Source of the DNA: Acinetobacter sp. SAAs474
Lineage (GTDB): Bacteria; Pseudomonadota; Gammaproteobacteria; Pseudomonadales; Moraxellaceae
NCBI RefSeq assembly: GCF_032823475.1
Contig: NZ_CP127915.1
Span: 434,001 to 498,000 of the forward strand
DNA length: 64,000 nucleotides
Direction: 5' to 3'
Shown here: in pieces, positions 37,659 to 46,706 of the stretch
How positions within the stretch are numbered: position 1 is the stretch's first letter
How the letters are laid out: each line of letters starts with the position of its first letter
Translations under genes and position numbers: made by a program
Notes under the pieces: generated by a model
Databases searched by the model: none
What the model saw: the letters and a program-made list of their open reading frames with translations, nothing else
What the model was told of the DNA's origin: nothing

Positions 37659-39071
37659 TTATTCAAGATCAAATAATTTACCAGGATTCATAATGCCATT
37701 TGGATCAAAAACCTGTTTAAGTGCTTTCATGTAATCAATTTCTGCTGCAGAACGTGTATAGGCCAAATAAGGTTTTTTCGTCATGCCCACGCCATGTTCT
37801 GCTGAAATAGAGCCATCATATTTTTTAACTGTCTCAAATACATATTTATTCACATGCTGACACTTATCAAAAAATTCATCTTTGCTTAAATTATCTGGCT
37901 TTAAAATATTTAAATGTAAATTACCGTCACCAATATGGCCAAACCAGCAAATCTCAAAATCAGGATAATTTTCACTGACAATTGCATCAATTTCTTTAAT
38001 AAATGCAGGAACATGTGTAATCAATACTGAAATATCATTTTTATATGGTGTAAACGGTGCAATCGACTCAGAAATATCTTCACGTAAACGCCATAAACTG
38101 TGTAATTGATCCAGACTTTGACTCATTACACCATCGAGTACCCAGCCTTGCTCCATACAATGCTCAAAAATTTCCATCGCTGCATCCATAATAGGCTCAT
38201 ATGGTGCTTCAAATTCAAGTAATACGTAGAATGGACATTCCGTTTCAAATGGACGCTGTACATGACCATTGGCTAAAACTTTCTGCATCGAAAGTTCGCC
38301 AAAAAACTCAAATGCAGTTAAATCAATTTTATTTTGAAAGGCATGCAACACTGGCATAATGGCATCAAAATCAGGAACACCAAGTACCATCACCTGTAAA
38401 TCATGCGGTTGACGTTCTAACTTAATTTCTGCTTCAGTGACTAAACCTAAAGTTCCTTCTGCGCCAATAAATAAATGCTGCAATGCATAACCTGTTGCAT
38501 TTTTAATCATGCCTTTATTTAAACGAAGTATATCACCTTGACCAGTGACCACCGTTAGACCCAATACCCAGTTGCGTGTCATACCATATTTAATGACTTT
38601 AATCCCCCCCGCATTGGTTCCAATATTGCCACCAATTTGCGAAGATCCAGAAGAAGCAAAGTCAACAGGATAATACATCCCTTGCTCTTCAGCATAATTT
38701 TGTAATTGCTCAGTCACCACACCCGCTTGTACACGCACCATACGATCTGCAGGAAAAAATTCCAAAATTTGGTTCATTTTATCCATGCTCACCACAATTT
38801 CGCCATTGGCAGCAACTGCACCTGCAGATAACCCTGTACGGCCACCACTTGGTGTAATCGCAACATGAAATTGATTGGCTAATTTTACAATCTGCTGAAC
38901 TTGCTCAGTGCTCGATGGAAAAACAATCACAGATGGATTTGGATCAAAGTGTTTGGTATGATCACGTCCCCAATTTTGTAGGCTATCCGCATCTGTTTTT
39001 ATGCGGTTTTCACCCACAATGGCAGTTAATTGTGTCAATAACTCTGGGGTTAAAGCGACTGGAGCATTCAT
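37659..39071 (-). CDS. FAD-binding oxidoreductase, probable D-2-hydroxyglutarate dehydrogenase
   Basis: A 470-residue GlcD/VAO-family flavoprotein. The FAD-binding domain (about 30-215) carries PSGGRTGLSAGA and GGNIGTNAGGIKV. The C-terminal domain has the metal/substrate motifs FGHIGDGNLHLN and SAEHGVGMTKK. D-lactate or glycolate oxidation is possible from sequence alone. The divergent position next to serA favours D-2-hydroxyglutarate dehydrogenase, because in Pseudomonas the serA-linked enzyme re-oxidises D-2-hydroxyglutarate made by SerA. Soluble; length normal. Confidence 0.85.
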   Translation of the reverse strand: MNAPVALTPELLTQLTAIVGENRIKTDADSLQNWGRDHTKHFDPNPSVIVFPSSTEQVQQIVKLANQFHVAITPSGGRTGLSAGAVAANGEIVVSMDKMNQILEFFPADRMVRVQAGVVTEQLQNYAEEQGMYYPVDFASSGSSQIGGNIGTNAGGIKVIKYGMTRNWVLGLTVVTGQGDILRLNKGMIKNATGYALQHLFIGAEGTLGLVTEAEIKLERQPHDLQVMVLGVPDFDAIMPVLHAFQNKIDLTAFEFFGELSMQKVLANGHVQRPFETECPFYVLLEFEAPYEPIMDAAMEIFEHCMEQGWVLDGVMSQSLDQLHSLWRLREDISESIAPFTPYKNDISVLITHVPAFIKEIDAIVSENYPDFEICWFGHIGDGNLHLNILKPDNLSKDEFFDKCQHVNKYVFETVKKYDGSISAEHGVGMTKKPYLAYTRSAAEIDYMKALKQVFDPNGIMNPGKLFDLE

Positions 39072-39211
39072 CGTTTTCAGACCTTACAAGAAGTAAACAG
39101 GTGGTTTTTTAAAACGTATCATCATGGAGTTAAAAGCATCACTTTGCCTTTTAATTCCGCAAATAGATTAATACATCATAAAAGTAAAATTCATCGTTTG
39201 CACGGCTACAC

Positions 39212-39251
39212 TTTTATGAAATGCTATTATAAGGCATTTTTATGAAATGCC
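39212..39251. promoter_or_regulatory. Direct and inverted repeats in the serA/dehydrogenase control region
   Basis: TTTTATGAAATGC occurs twice, at 39212-39224 and 39238-39250. The second copy is part of a perfect inverted repeat, GGCATTT-ttatg-AAATGCC (39233-39251), and AAATGC of the first copy also pairs with GCATTT at 39234-39239. This sits between divergent genes that share a pathway and looks like a regulator binding region. Confidence 0.5.
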
Positions 39252-39433
39252 ATATAAAATCGTGTTTTTAGCATGATACCTTTGAAATTACACAGTTAAT
39301 TAGACCAAATATCAGAAGTCTTGATATCTTTTAGCTAAAATACCTTTGTGGATGATGCTAAAGGAAATGTCAATAAGATTACTTCCTATGCTATGATATG
39401 GCTACTAAATTTGGCCTTTGTAGCGGAGCAGTA

Positions 39434-40666
39434 ATGAGCCAACATCTTTCACTTCCTAAAGATAAAATTCGTTTCTTGTTGTTAGAAGGCGTGCATCAAA
39501 ATGCAGTTGATACCTTAAATGCTGCTGGATACACCAATATCGATTACCGTAAAACTGCACTTGAAGGTGATGCATTAAAAGAAGCCATCAAAGATGCTCA
39601 TTTTATTGGTATTCGTTCGCGTACTCAATTGACTGAAGAAATCTTTGAGGCAGCAAATAAACTAATCGCTGTCGGTTGTTTCTGTATTGGAACCAACCAA
39701 GTGAATTTAAATGCAGCTATGATACGTGGTATTCCTGTATTTAATGCACCATATTCAAATACACGTTCAGTGGCTGAACTGGTACTTGCTGAAACCATTC
39801 TATTACTCCGTGGTGTGCCAGCAAAATCAACAGCATGTCATCGTGGTGGTTGGGAAAAATCCGCAGTTGGTTCATTCGAAACTCGTGGTAAAACTTTAGG
39901 TATCGTGGGTTATGGCTCTATTGGCTCACAACTTTCAGTCCTTGCCGAAAGTTTAGGCATGCACGTCATTTATTATGATGTAGTGACTAAATTGCCAATG
40001 GGTAATGCACGTCAAGTGGGTTCACTTAACGAATTATTGGCCAATGCAGATGTGGTCACATTACATGTTCCAGATTTACCATCTACACGCAATTTCTTTA
40101 CTAAAGACCAGTTTGCGCAAATGAAATCAGGCTCTATTTTCTTGAATGCTGCACGTGGTACATGTGTCGTGATTGAAGATCTTGCTGAAGCGATTAAATC
40201 TGGTCATATTGCAGGTGCGGCAGTCGATGTATTCCCGAAAGAACCAAAAGCCAACGGTGAAGAATTTGTTTCTCCATTACGTGGTTTAGACAACGTGATT
40301 TTAACGCCTCACGTGGGTGGTTCTACCATGGAAGCACAAGCCAATATCGGTCTGGAAGTTGCTGAAAAATTTGTTGCTTATTCAGATAAAGGAATGACGC
40401 TCTCTGCAGTAAACTTCCCAGAAATTGCATTGCCATTAACTGAAGGTAAACATCGTTTATTGCATATCCATAAAAATGTTCCTGGTGTTTTATCTAAAAT
40501 TAACAATCTATTTGCAGAGCATGGCATCAATATCTCTGGTCAGTCATTAATGACTAAAGGTGATGTGGGTTATCTGGTAATGGATGTTGATGCAACTGCA
40601 TCTCAAGAAGCGCTTGATACCCTTCATGAAGTTGAAGGCACAATTCGTGTGCGTGTATTATTCTAG
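39434..40666 (+). CDS. serA: D-3-phosphoglycerate dehydrogenase
   Basis: The first enzyme of serine synthesis, 410 residues, the E. coli SerA length. It has FLLLEGVHQ at the start, FCIGTNQVNL, the NAD-binding GYGSIGSQL, LNAARGT, LTPHVGGST with the catalytic His, and a C-terminal ACT domain (about 335-410) for serine feedback. I chose ATG 39434 because GGAG at 39425-39428 is 5 bases upstream and the N-terminus then matches the family; ATG 39398 adds 12 residues. Confidence 0.95.
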   Translation: MSQHLSLPKDKIRFLLLEGVHQNAVDTLNAAGYTNIDYRKTALEGDALKEAIKDAHFIGIRSRTQLTEEIFEAANKLIAVGCFCIGTNQVNLNAAMIRGIPVFNAPYSNTRSVAELVLAETILLLRGVPAKSTACHRGGWEKSAVGSFETRGKTLGIVGYGSIGSQLSVLAESLGMHVIYYDVVTKLPMGNARQVGSLNELLANADVVTLHVPDLPSTRNFFTKDQFAQMKSGSIFLNAARGTCVVIEDLAEAIKSGHIAGAAVDVFPKEPKANGEEFVSPLRGLDNVILTPHVGGSTMEAQANIGLEVAEKFVAYSDKGMTLSAVNFPEIALPLTEGKHRLLHIHKNVPGVLSKINNLFAEHGINISGQSLMTKGDVGYLVMDVDATASQEALDTLHEVEGTIRVRVLF

Positions 40667-40682
40667 TCCATGTTTAAAATAT

Positions 40683-40712
40683 AACCACAGCATTGATGCT
40701 GTGGTTTTTTTT
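40683..40712 (+). terminator. Rho-independent terminator of serA
   Basis: AACCACAGCAT (40683-40693) and ATGCTGTGGTT (40696-40706) form an 11-bp stem around two bases, followed by a T-run. It starts 17 bases after the serA stop. Confidence 0.9.
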
Positions 40713-40781
40713 ATTGCGCTTGAGCAATATAAAAATTAAGCATGCCTATCACTGTAATAAAGAATTTTAATTTACCTTGGC

Positions 40782-41651
40782 ATGATGAAAACAAATTCCA
40801 CACTCAATGCACTATTACTATTATTGATTGCAATGATCAGTTTACAAAGTAGTGGTTCACTGGCCAAATTTTTATTTCAACAATTTCCTGTACTGAGTGT
40901 TTCCTTGATACGCTTAATGTTGGGTAGCCTGATTTTATCAATTATTTTTAAAATATGGCGTATCAATTTTAAAGCCGTACAATGGCGCGCTATTATCAGC
41001 TATGGCATTGCCTTGGCCGGAATGAATGCATTATTTTACTTATCGATCTCCCGCCTTCCCTTAGGCATTGCCGTTTCTTTTGAGTTTATTGGTCCATTGG
41101 CCGTTGCCTTATATTATGCACGACAAAAATATGATCTGATTTGGGTCTGTATGGCAATACTGGGATTAATGTTACTGTTTCCGTTTCAGGAGGCACAACA
41201 TGGTTTAGATCCTCTTGGCATTATACTGGCATTAAGTGCGGGTGCTTGCTGGGCCTTATATATTATTGCTGGACAAAAACCGAGTGGTATCTCAGCCAAT
41301 CATACCGTTTGCTTGGGCATGTTTGTCGCTATGCTCTGCATGTTACCGATTGCACTATATTTTAACTTTCCTCTACAACAACTGTTACAAACTGAAAATT
41401 TATTGGCATTTTTGGCCTTAGCCATTTTGGCCAGTGCCTTACCCTTTTCATTAGAAATGATTGCTTTACGTCGATTAAGTCCTTTAGTTTTTGGCACACT
41501 CACCAGTTTAGAGCCCGCTATGGCAGCACTGTCTGGCTTTATTTTTTTACATGAGCAATTACTTTGGACACAGTGTCTGGCACTCGCTATTATCATCTCT
41601 GCATCAATTGGATGTACCATTACTACCCATCAAGCCAAGCCAATGACTTAA
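40782..41651 (+). CDS. RhtA-like threonine/homoserine exporter (EamA family), copy A
   Basis: A 289-residue, ten-helix DMT transporter. It resembles E. coli RhtA in SLAKFLFQQFP, LPLGIAVSFEFIGPLAVALY, GACWALYIIAGQ and LPFSLEMIALRRLSPLVFGTLTSLEPAMAALSG. RhtA exports threonine and homoserine. It is the first of two tandem related exporters (39-base gap) directly downstream of serA, but serA's terminator separates them from that gene. Confidence 0.8.
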   Translation: MMKTNSTLNALLLLLIAMISLQSSGSLAKFLFQQFPVLSVSLIRLMLGSLILSIIFKIWRINFKAVQWRAIISYGIALAGMNALFYLSISRLPLGIAVSFEFIGPLAVALYYARQKYDLIWVCMAILGLMLLFPFQEAQHGLDPLGIILALSAGACWALYIIAGQKPSGISANHTVCLGMFVAMLCMLPIALYFNFPLQQLLQTENLLAFLALAILASALPFSLEMIALRRLSPLVFGTLTSLEPAMAALSGFIFLHEQLLWTQCLALAIIISASIGCTITTHQAKPMT

Positions 41652-41690
41652 TTGTTTATGCTTTAAGCCTGTCTATGTGCTGAGTCATCT

Positions 41691-42569
41691 ATGCTTAACT
41701 CACAACTCCTTGCAGTCTTTTTCATGGTCTTATCCATGATTTCCTATCAAGTTAGTGCGGCATTTGCCAAATCACTGATTGCCATTTTAGATCCCTTATC
41801 GGTCACTATTTTGCGGCTATTTTTTGCAGCAATAATTGTCTGTTTAATGTTTCGTTCATGGCAAATTTTATCCCGCTTAAGCCACTTAAAATGGAAAAGC
41901 TTACTCTGCTATAGTGCAGCATTAGGCTGTATGAATATTTTATTTTATATTTCTTTAGGTAAATTACCCCAAGGCATTGCTGTGGGTTTAGAGTTTATTG
42001 GTCCTTTAGGTCTGGCACTATTATCCACCAAAAATAAACAAGATTATATTTGGGTGGCTTTGGCTATACTGGGCATTGCACTCATGGTTCCTTGGGGCAG
42101 TAATCAAGATCATCAATTCTCAATCATTGGTGCATTATGTGCTTTGGCTGCAGGTCTATGCTGGGCTGCCTATATTCATTTTGGTCAACAGGTGGTACAA
42201 CAAAATATCGGAATGCATGCACTGACGATCGCCATTAGCTTATCTGTGATTTGCTTGTTGCCGATTGGACTCTACCAACATGCTGAGATTTTATTTGACC
42301 AGCGCTATTGGGGACAAGCACTGATCATTGCTATTCTCGCGACAGCCTTACCCTATACACTCGACTTACAAGCATTAAAGCGCTTAAATAAGGCCAGTTA
42401 TGGCGTACTGTCCAGCCTGTCACCAGTATTGGCCGCATTGACTGGTTTATTATTATTGGGCGAAAAAATTACCATGGCACAGTGGATTGCGTTGCTCTGT
42501 ATCATGTTGGCCTCGATTGGCATAACCTATCGCTCAATACAAATTGCAAAAAACACTGCAAAAACCTAA
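41691..42569 (+). CDS. RhtA-like exporter (EamA family), copy B
   Basis: A 292-residue paralogue of the preceding gene with the same landmarks (AAFAKSLIAILDPLSVT, LPQGIAVGLEFIGPLGLAL, GLCWAAYIHFGQQ, LPYTLDLQALKRLNKASYGVLSSLSPVLAALTG). The two differ widely in sequence, so the duplication is old or each was acquired separately. The substrate is probably an amino acid or a related small metabolite. It lies 39 bases after copy A and is probably co-transcribed. Confidence 0.8.
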   Translation: MLNSQLLAVFFMVLSMISYQVSAAFAKSLIAILDPLSVTILRLFFAAIIVCLMFRSWQILSRLSHLKWKSLLCYSAALGCMNILFYISLGKLPQGIAVGLEFIGPLGLALLSTKNKQDYIWVALAILGIALMVPWGSNQDHQFSIIGALCALAAGLCWAAYIHFGQQVVQQNIGMHALTIAISLSVICLLPIGLYQHAEILFDQRYWGQALIIAILATALPYTLDLQALKRLNKASYGVLSSLSPVLAALTGLLLLGEKITMAQWIALLCIMLASIGITYRSIQIAKNTAKT

Positions 42570-42869
42570 ACTTAAAAGCAGATTGACGAGATGTTCACAT
42601 CAGGCCAATATCGCCAAAGCCAGTCTATCTGGCTGGCCTATTACATCTATTTGGATCTGATTTTGCTTAAAAATTGACTTTTTTTATGAAAGTATTTTGG
42701 TCAACGGTATTTTTTTCTATGATTACCGATCTGTTTGTTGATTCGGTGTTAAATCGCCATATATGACAATTTGATCATTTTATATTTAAACAAATAAAGA
42801 CATAATTTTTATAGTAATGATGCATATAATCATCTAAAAATTATACTACAAATTAATCAGGTGCCATCT
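42570..42869. other. Intergenic region after the RhtA-like pair
   Basis: 300 bases with a short hairpin, AGCCAG-tctat-CTGGCT (42618-42634), without a T-run, and otherwise AT-rich sequence presumed to hold the promoter of the small gene at 42870. Confidence 0.35.
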
Positions 42870-43046
42870 ATGAATACCATCTTTTACTTATTGTTGATTA
42901 TTGTCAGTGATACGGGTTCATCCATTGAAAAAATACCACAAAAATCCTTACAAGAATGCCAACAAAATGCCGCTAAAATCAATACGGCTAAACTACCGGA
43001 TTCACAAGGTATGACTATACTATGCCTATCGGGAATTAAACAGTAA
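42870..43046 (+). CDS. Small protein with N-terminal hydrophobic segment
   Basis: A 58-residue protein. Residues 1-12 (MNTIFYLLLIIV) are hydrophobic and followed by a polar part with two Cys (QECQQ and ILCLS) that could form a disulfide if exported. The hydrophobic stretch is short for a standard signal peptide and lacks a clear cleavage site. Function unknown. An in-frame GTG at 42861 is an alternative start. A good terminator follows at 43081, which supports it being a real transcription unit. Confidence 0.55.
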   Translation: MNTIFYLLLIIVSDTGSSIEKIPQKSLQECQQNAAKINTAKLPDSQGMTILCLSGIKQ

Positions 43047-43080
43047 TCACCAAATCAAATACTCACTAAAAATTCAAGTG

Positions 43081-43110
43081 AAAAATGAGAGGATCATCTC
43101 TCATTTTTTT
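43081..43110 (+). terminator. Rho-independent terminator of the small gene
   Basis: AAAAATGAGAG (43081-43091) pairs with CTCTCATTTTT (43098-43108) and is followed by more T. It lies 35 bases after the stop of the gene at 42870. Confidence 0.85.
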
Positions 43111-43269
43111 ATCCATTATTTTGTCATTTATTAACACTATAAACAAAAAAATGATGCATATCTTTCTAATCTCATTGATCTACAAATTTTAGTCTCTATA
43201 TGACTTTTATCGTCAACCATGATGATTTATTCATGACCATCTAACATATATTTTCAATAATATTTTGCT

Positions 43270-43314
43270 AAAAAAAAACCGACTTGTAGCCAAGTCGGTT
43301 GAACGAGATCGTTC
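43270..43314 (-). terminator. Strong orphan terminator with an adjacent second hairpin (possible small-RNA 3' end)
   Basis: On the minus strand AACCGACTTG-gcta-CAAGTCGGTT is followed by about nine T, a very strong intrinsic terminator. Directly before it is a second small hairpin, GAACGA-TC-TCGTTC (43301-43314). No intact minus-strand gene ends here: the nearest is the OXA relic, whose stop is 234 bases upstream. The tandem hairpins look like the 3' end of a small RNA or the leftover terminator of a lost gene. Confidence 0.6.
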
Positions 43315-43547
43315 TAGAGGGTATAACTTATAATAGGATACTGAGCTTAAAGTAATATTAAAAAATAGGGTAATAATCAAACAAAAAAGTGCTGATCTAA
43401 CATCAAGTTCAGCTAATTTATAGATGACGTACAAGATGTTATAAATATCATCATGCTGATACAAATTTTTAAATCTCTTGAATGATAAATAATATTATCG
43501 AGTATTTACATTCTCTATCATCGGTATGATCATCATTTTTAAAATGC
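43315..43547. other. Gap between the orphan terminator and the OXA relic
   Basis: AT-rich sequence without a supportable protein gene. A minus-strand frame through 43231-43464 crosses the terminator hairpins and is unlikely to be coding. If a small RNA ends at 43270, its promoter should be here; I could not fix one with confidence. Confidence 0.3.
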
Positions 43548-43919
<372 letters not shown>

Positions 43920-43941
43920 CTATTAACATTTATGTTTTACA

Positions 43942-44484
43942 TCACACCGATGATATTAAACGAGGATTGACTATTTGATATAACACATGCTTTTCAAGAT
44001 CGTGGCCTGAACTCAGTTTTGGATGATTGAACTCACCCACTTTACTCATTCCGATTCTTTTCATCACAGATTGCGAAGGCAGATTGATCTCTGCAGTAAA
44101 GGAAACAATTTTATTGAGATTGAGCTGATTAAAGGCATATACTATGGCTGCCTTAGCACCTTCTGTGGCATAACCATTGCCCCAATATTGTCTCGCTAAG
44201 CGCCATCCTATTTCAACACAGGGAGAGAACTCAAATTGCTCTGGTTGATGATGTAAGCCAATAAAACCAATAAACTCCCCTGTTTGCTTTAACACTACAG
44301 CCCAAAATCCCCATTGATTTTGATCAATAATATCTTTCACTGTATCAATGAATTGAAGACTTTCCTCCCGAGTCAAAAGATCAGGAAAATATTGCATAAC
44401 TTCTGGGTCTAATCCCATGTTAATAAAAGGTAGATAATCTTGCACTTGCCATTGCCGCAATATTAATCGCTCAGTTTCTAACAT
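43942..44484 (-). CDS. GNAT family N-acetyltransferase (RimJ/RimL type)
   Basis: A 180-residue acetyltransferase with LETERLILRQW at the start, FIGLHHQPEQFEFSPCVEIGWRLA, and the acetyl-CoA loop RQYWGNGYATEGAKA. This is the RimJ/RimL-like subgroup that acetylates protein N-termini or small amines; the substrate is unknown. I chose ATG 44484, with AAGG about 8 bases upstream; a TTG 8 codons earlier is also open. Its stop lies only 22 bases from the broken end of the OXA relic, so the deletion junction is next to it. Confidence 0.85.
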   Translation of the reverse strand: MLETERLILRQWQVQDYLPFINMGLDPEVMQYFPDLLTREESLQFIDTVKDIIDQNQWGFWAVVLKQTGEFIGFIGLHHQPEQFEFSPCVEIGWRLARQYWGNGYATEGAKAAIVYAFNQLNLNKIVSFTAEINLPSQSVMKRIGMSKVGEFNHPKLSSGHDLEKHVLYQIVNPRLISSV

Positions 44485-44795
44485 CTTCGGCCTTAGAATC
44501 GGTATCAAATTTTATGTTTTCATCCATTTTGGATGAAATGAAAATTTAAATCAAATTTATGGCTGAGTATCATATTTTTAATATTGTTATGGGTAACTTT
44601 AACATCATAAATATAGGCTAAAATTAACATCTCTTGTAATGGTATTCCAGTCATGGCGGTTAAATGACTATCCTCTAAAATATAATATTCTAGATTTTTT
44701 ATATGTTTTCATCTTGCATACGACTGATCCATCCATGTTTTATCATGCTATTTGATCATTAATATCACGTATTTTTTTGCTTTTTATTTAGATTT
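44485..44795. other. Intergenic region between the GNAT and TSUP genes
   Basis: About 310 AT-rich bases holding the presumed GNAT promoter. I see no gene or strong repeat in it. Confidence 0.35.
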
Positions 44796-44825
44796 TAGCG
44801 TTACTTGTGATGATAAGTAACGCTA
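44796..44825 (-). terminator. Stem-loop after the TSUP gene
   Basis: TAGCGTTACTT (44796-44806) and AAGTAACGCTA (44815-44825) form a perfect 11-bp stem with an 8-base loop, starting 9 bases after the TSUP stop. No T-run follows on the minus strand, so it may stabilise the transcript end rather than terminate. Confidence 0.55.
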
Positions 44826-44834
44826 TCCATCCGC

Positions 44835-45611
44835 TTAATTCACGCCCATGACAATTTGATAGCTTAAACGGATAATCAATACACTGACTAAAATTAAAAA
44901 TAAAATACGAATAAAACCACTGCCATATTTTAATGCAGCACGTACGCCCACTAAAGAACCAATAATATTGGCTGCAGCCATAGCTAAGCCAATACCAAAC
45001 AATACATGCCCTGTTGGAATAAAAAAACTTAACGCAGCAAAGTTAGTGGTAAAGTTTGCAATTTTAGACAATGCAGATGCATGTAAAAAATCGACCTGTA
45101 AATAACGAATAAAGAAAAAGATAAAGAAACTACCTGTCCCTGGACCAAAAATACCATCATAAAAGCCAATCAATAAACTACCAACTGCAGCTAAAATCAA
45201 CATTTTTGTGGTCAGTTGTTGTTGTACATGGACTTGGCCAAATTGCTTTTTCATAAAAGTATAAATCGCAATAATCACCAGCATCACCAACACAAAGGGT
45301 TTTAAAATCTCTTTGGGAATTAAAGGGACACAGGCTGCACCAACAAATGCACTAATTAAAGCACAACTCGCAACGACTGCCATTAACTTCCAGCGTAATT
45401 TAACTTTACGTAAAAAACTCCATGCAGCAGAGGCTGTACCAAAAATCGAAGAAAGCTTATTGGTGCCAAAAACTGTTGCGGGTGCTAATTGCGGCATACC
45501 GCCCATAATGGCAGGAATTTGAATTAAGCCTCCACCCCCTACTGCAGCATCAATCGCACCTGCGCAAAAAGCAAAAAATATCAGACTGAGTAGAATATCA
45601 ACATCTATCAC
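44835..45611 (-). CDS. TSUP family (TauE/SafE) membrane transporter
   Basis: A 258-residue inner-membrane protein with about eight helices in two TauE repeats. The N-terminal repeat has FCAGAIDAAVGGGGLIQIPA and the C-terminal one has GFYDGIFGPGTGSFFIFFF. The family is linked to uptake or export of sulfonates, sulfite and related anions; the substrate is unknown. The start is GTG 45611, with AAGG 8 bases upstream. truB ends 32 bases upstream, so the two may share a transcript. Confidence 0.88.
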   Translation of the reverse strand: MIDVDILLSLIFFAFCAGAIDAAVGGGGLIQIPAIMGGMPQLAPATVFGTNKLSSIFGTASAAWSFLRKVKLRWKLMAVVASCALISAFVGAACVPLIPKEILKPFVLVMLVIIAIYTFMKKQFGQVHVQQQLTTKMLILAAVGSLLIGFYDGIFGPGTGSFFIFFFIRYLQVDFLHASALSKIANFTTNFAALSFFIPTGHVLFGIGLAMAAANIIGSLVGVRAALKYGSGFIRILFLILVSVLIIRLSYQIVMGVN

Positions 45612-45643
45612 AACAACAACCTTGTTTATAAAAAGTAAAAATA

Positions 45644-46549
45644 TTAGAGATTAAGCACACGTTTAGGAACGAGTCTTTTCTGCTCAGTAATTTCAGCCAA
45701 ACCTAAGCAGCGCTCACCATCAAAAACTAAAACTTGTGTTTCAGCTGCATGATCAATATTACTTTCCATACCACGACTAAAATATTCAGCACGTCCTTCA
45801 GGTACTTGTATCTGAGGAAAATGTGCAATCGGCGAATAGACACTGAGCAATAATGCTTCACGCTGCTGTTCGGTTAAACTTTCTAAATACTCAATGGTAT
45901 ATTCAGGAATTAAATGGAAATGTCCTGTCTGTGTTCGTTTTAAATAGGTTAGATGGCCATAACTATTTAAAGCTTTGGCAATATCCTCCCCTAACACTCG
46001 AATATAAGTTCCCTTAGAACAAGTCACGTCCAAGTCAATACTGTTGGCAGTAAACGAGAGCAACTCAATGGCGTAAATAGTAATTGGACGTGCTTCTCTT
46101 TCTATTTCAATACCTTGTCTCGCCAATTCATATAAAGGACGCCCTTGTTTTTTTAAGGCAGAATACATGGGAGGGACTTGTTGAATATCGCCAATAAATT
46201 GCTGTAATACATTGTTAATCTGAGCTTCATTGAGTTCAGCAATTGGTTTTTCCAACAGAATTTCACCTTCGGTATCACCTGTCGTCGTACTATGTCCTAA
46301 ATAAATTGTGGTTTGATAACGCTTCGTCGAATCCAAAAGAAAATGAGAAAACTTAGTTGCCTCACCTAAACAAATCGGTAATAAGCCTGATGCAAGTGGA
46401 TCAAGTGCACCAGTATGTCCTGCTTTTTGCGCACGAAAAAGCCAACGTACTTTTTGTAAGGCAGCATTTGAACTAATTCCCAAAGGTTTATTGAGTAAAA
46501 AAACCCCACTAATAGGACGACGTTGTATTTTTGACGAAGATACTTTCAT
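45644..46549 (-). CDS. truB: tRNA pseudouridine(55) synthase TruB
   Basis: A 301-residue enzyme that makes pseudouridine 55 in the T loop of tRNAs. It has [15 protein letters not shown], the catalytic [25 protein letters not shown], and [16 protein letters not shown] chose ATG 46549, which gives the usual N-terminal length; an ATG 9 codons upstream (46576) is also open, and neither has a clear ribosome site. In many relatives truB follows rbfA, but here it lies between rpoC and a transporter, about 26 kb from rbfA. Confidence 0.93.
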   Translation of the reverse strand: MKVSSSKIQRRPISGVFLLNKPLGISSNAALQKVRWLFRAQKAGHTGALDPLASGLLPICLGEATKFSHFLLDSTKRYQTTIYLGHSTTTGDTEGEILLEKPIAELNEAQINNVLQQFIGDIQQVPPMYSALKKQGRPLYELARQGIEIEREARPITIYAIELLSFTANSIDLDVTCSKGTYIRVLGEDIAKALNSYGHLTYLKRTQTGHFHLIPEYTIEYLESLTEQQREALLLSVYSPIAHFPQIQVPEGRAEYFSRGMESNIDHAAETQVLVFDGERCLGLAEITEQKRLVPKRVLNL

Positions 46550-46660
46550 AACAAGAATATTCAAATTTTGGACCATGCCATGGTATCAATCTGCCAAGAA
46601 CTTTTACAACCTATGAATCGAGTTGTTTGGCTATGTTATCGCTAGACTGATCCACCATAT

Positions 46661-46690
46661 AAAAAAAGACGCCCTAAGGCGTCTCTTTAT
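46661..46690 (-). terminator. Rho-independent terminator of the rpoBC operon
   Basis: On the minus strand GACGCC-ttag-GGCGTC is followed by seven T. It begins 17 bases after the rpoC stop and separates rpoC from truB. Confidence 0.88.
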
Positions 46691-46706
46691 TTGATTTAAA
46701 CCGATC

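Noticed and set aside
43231..43464. A 77-codon minus-strand frame next to the OXA relic
   Set aside because: Its 3' part consists of the tandem hairpins and T-run of the terminator, and no ribosome site is visible.
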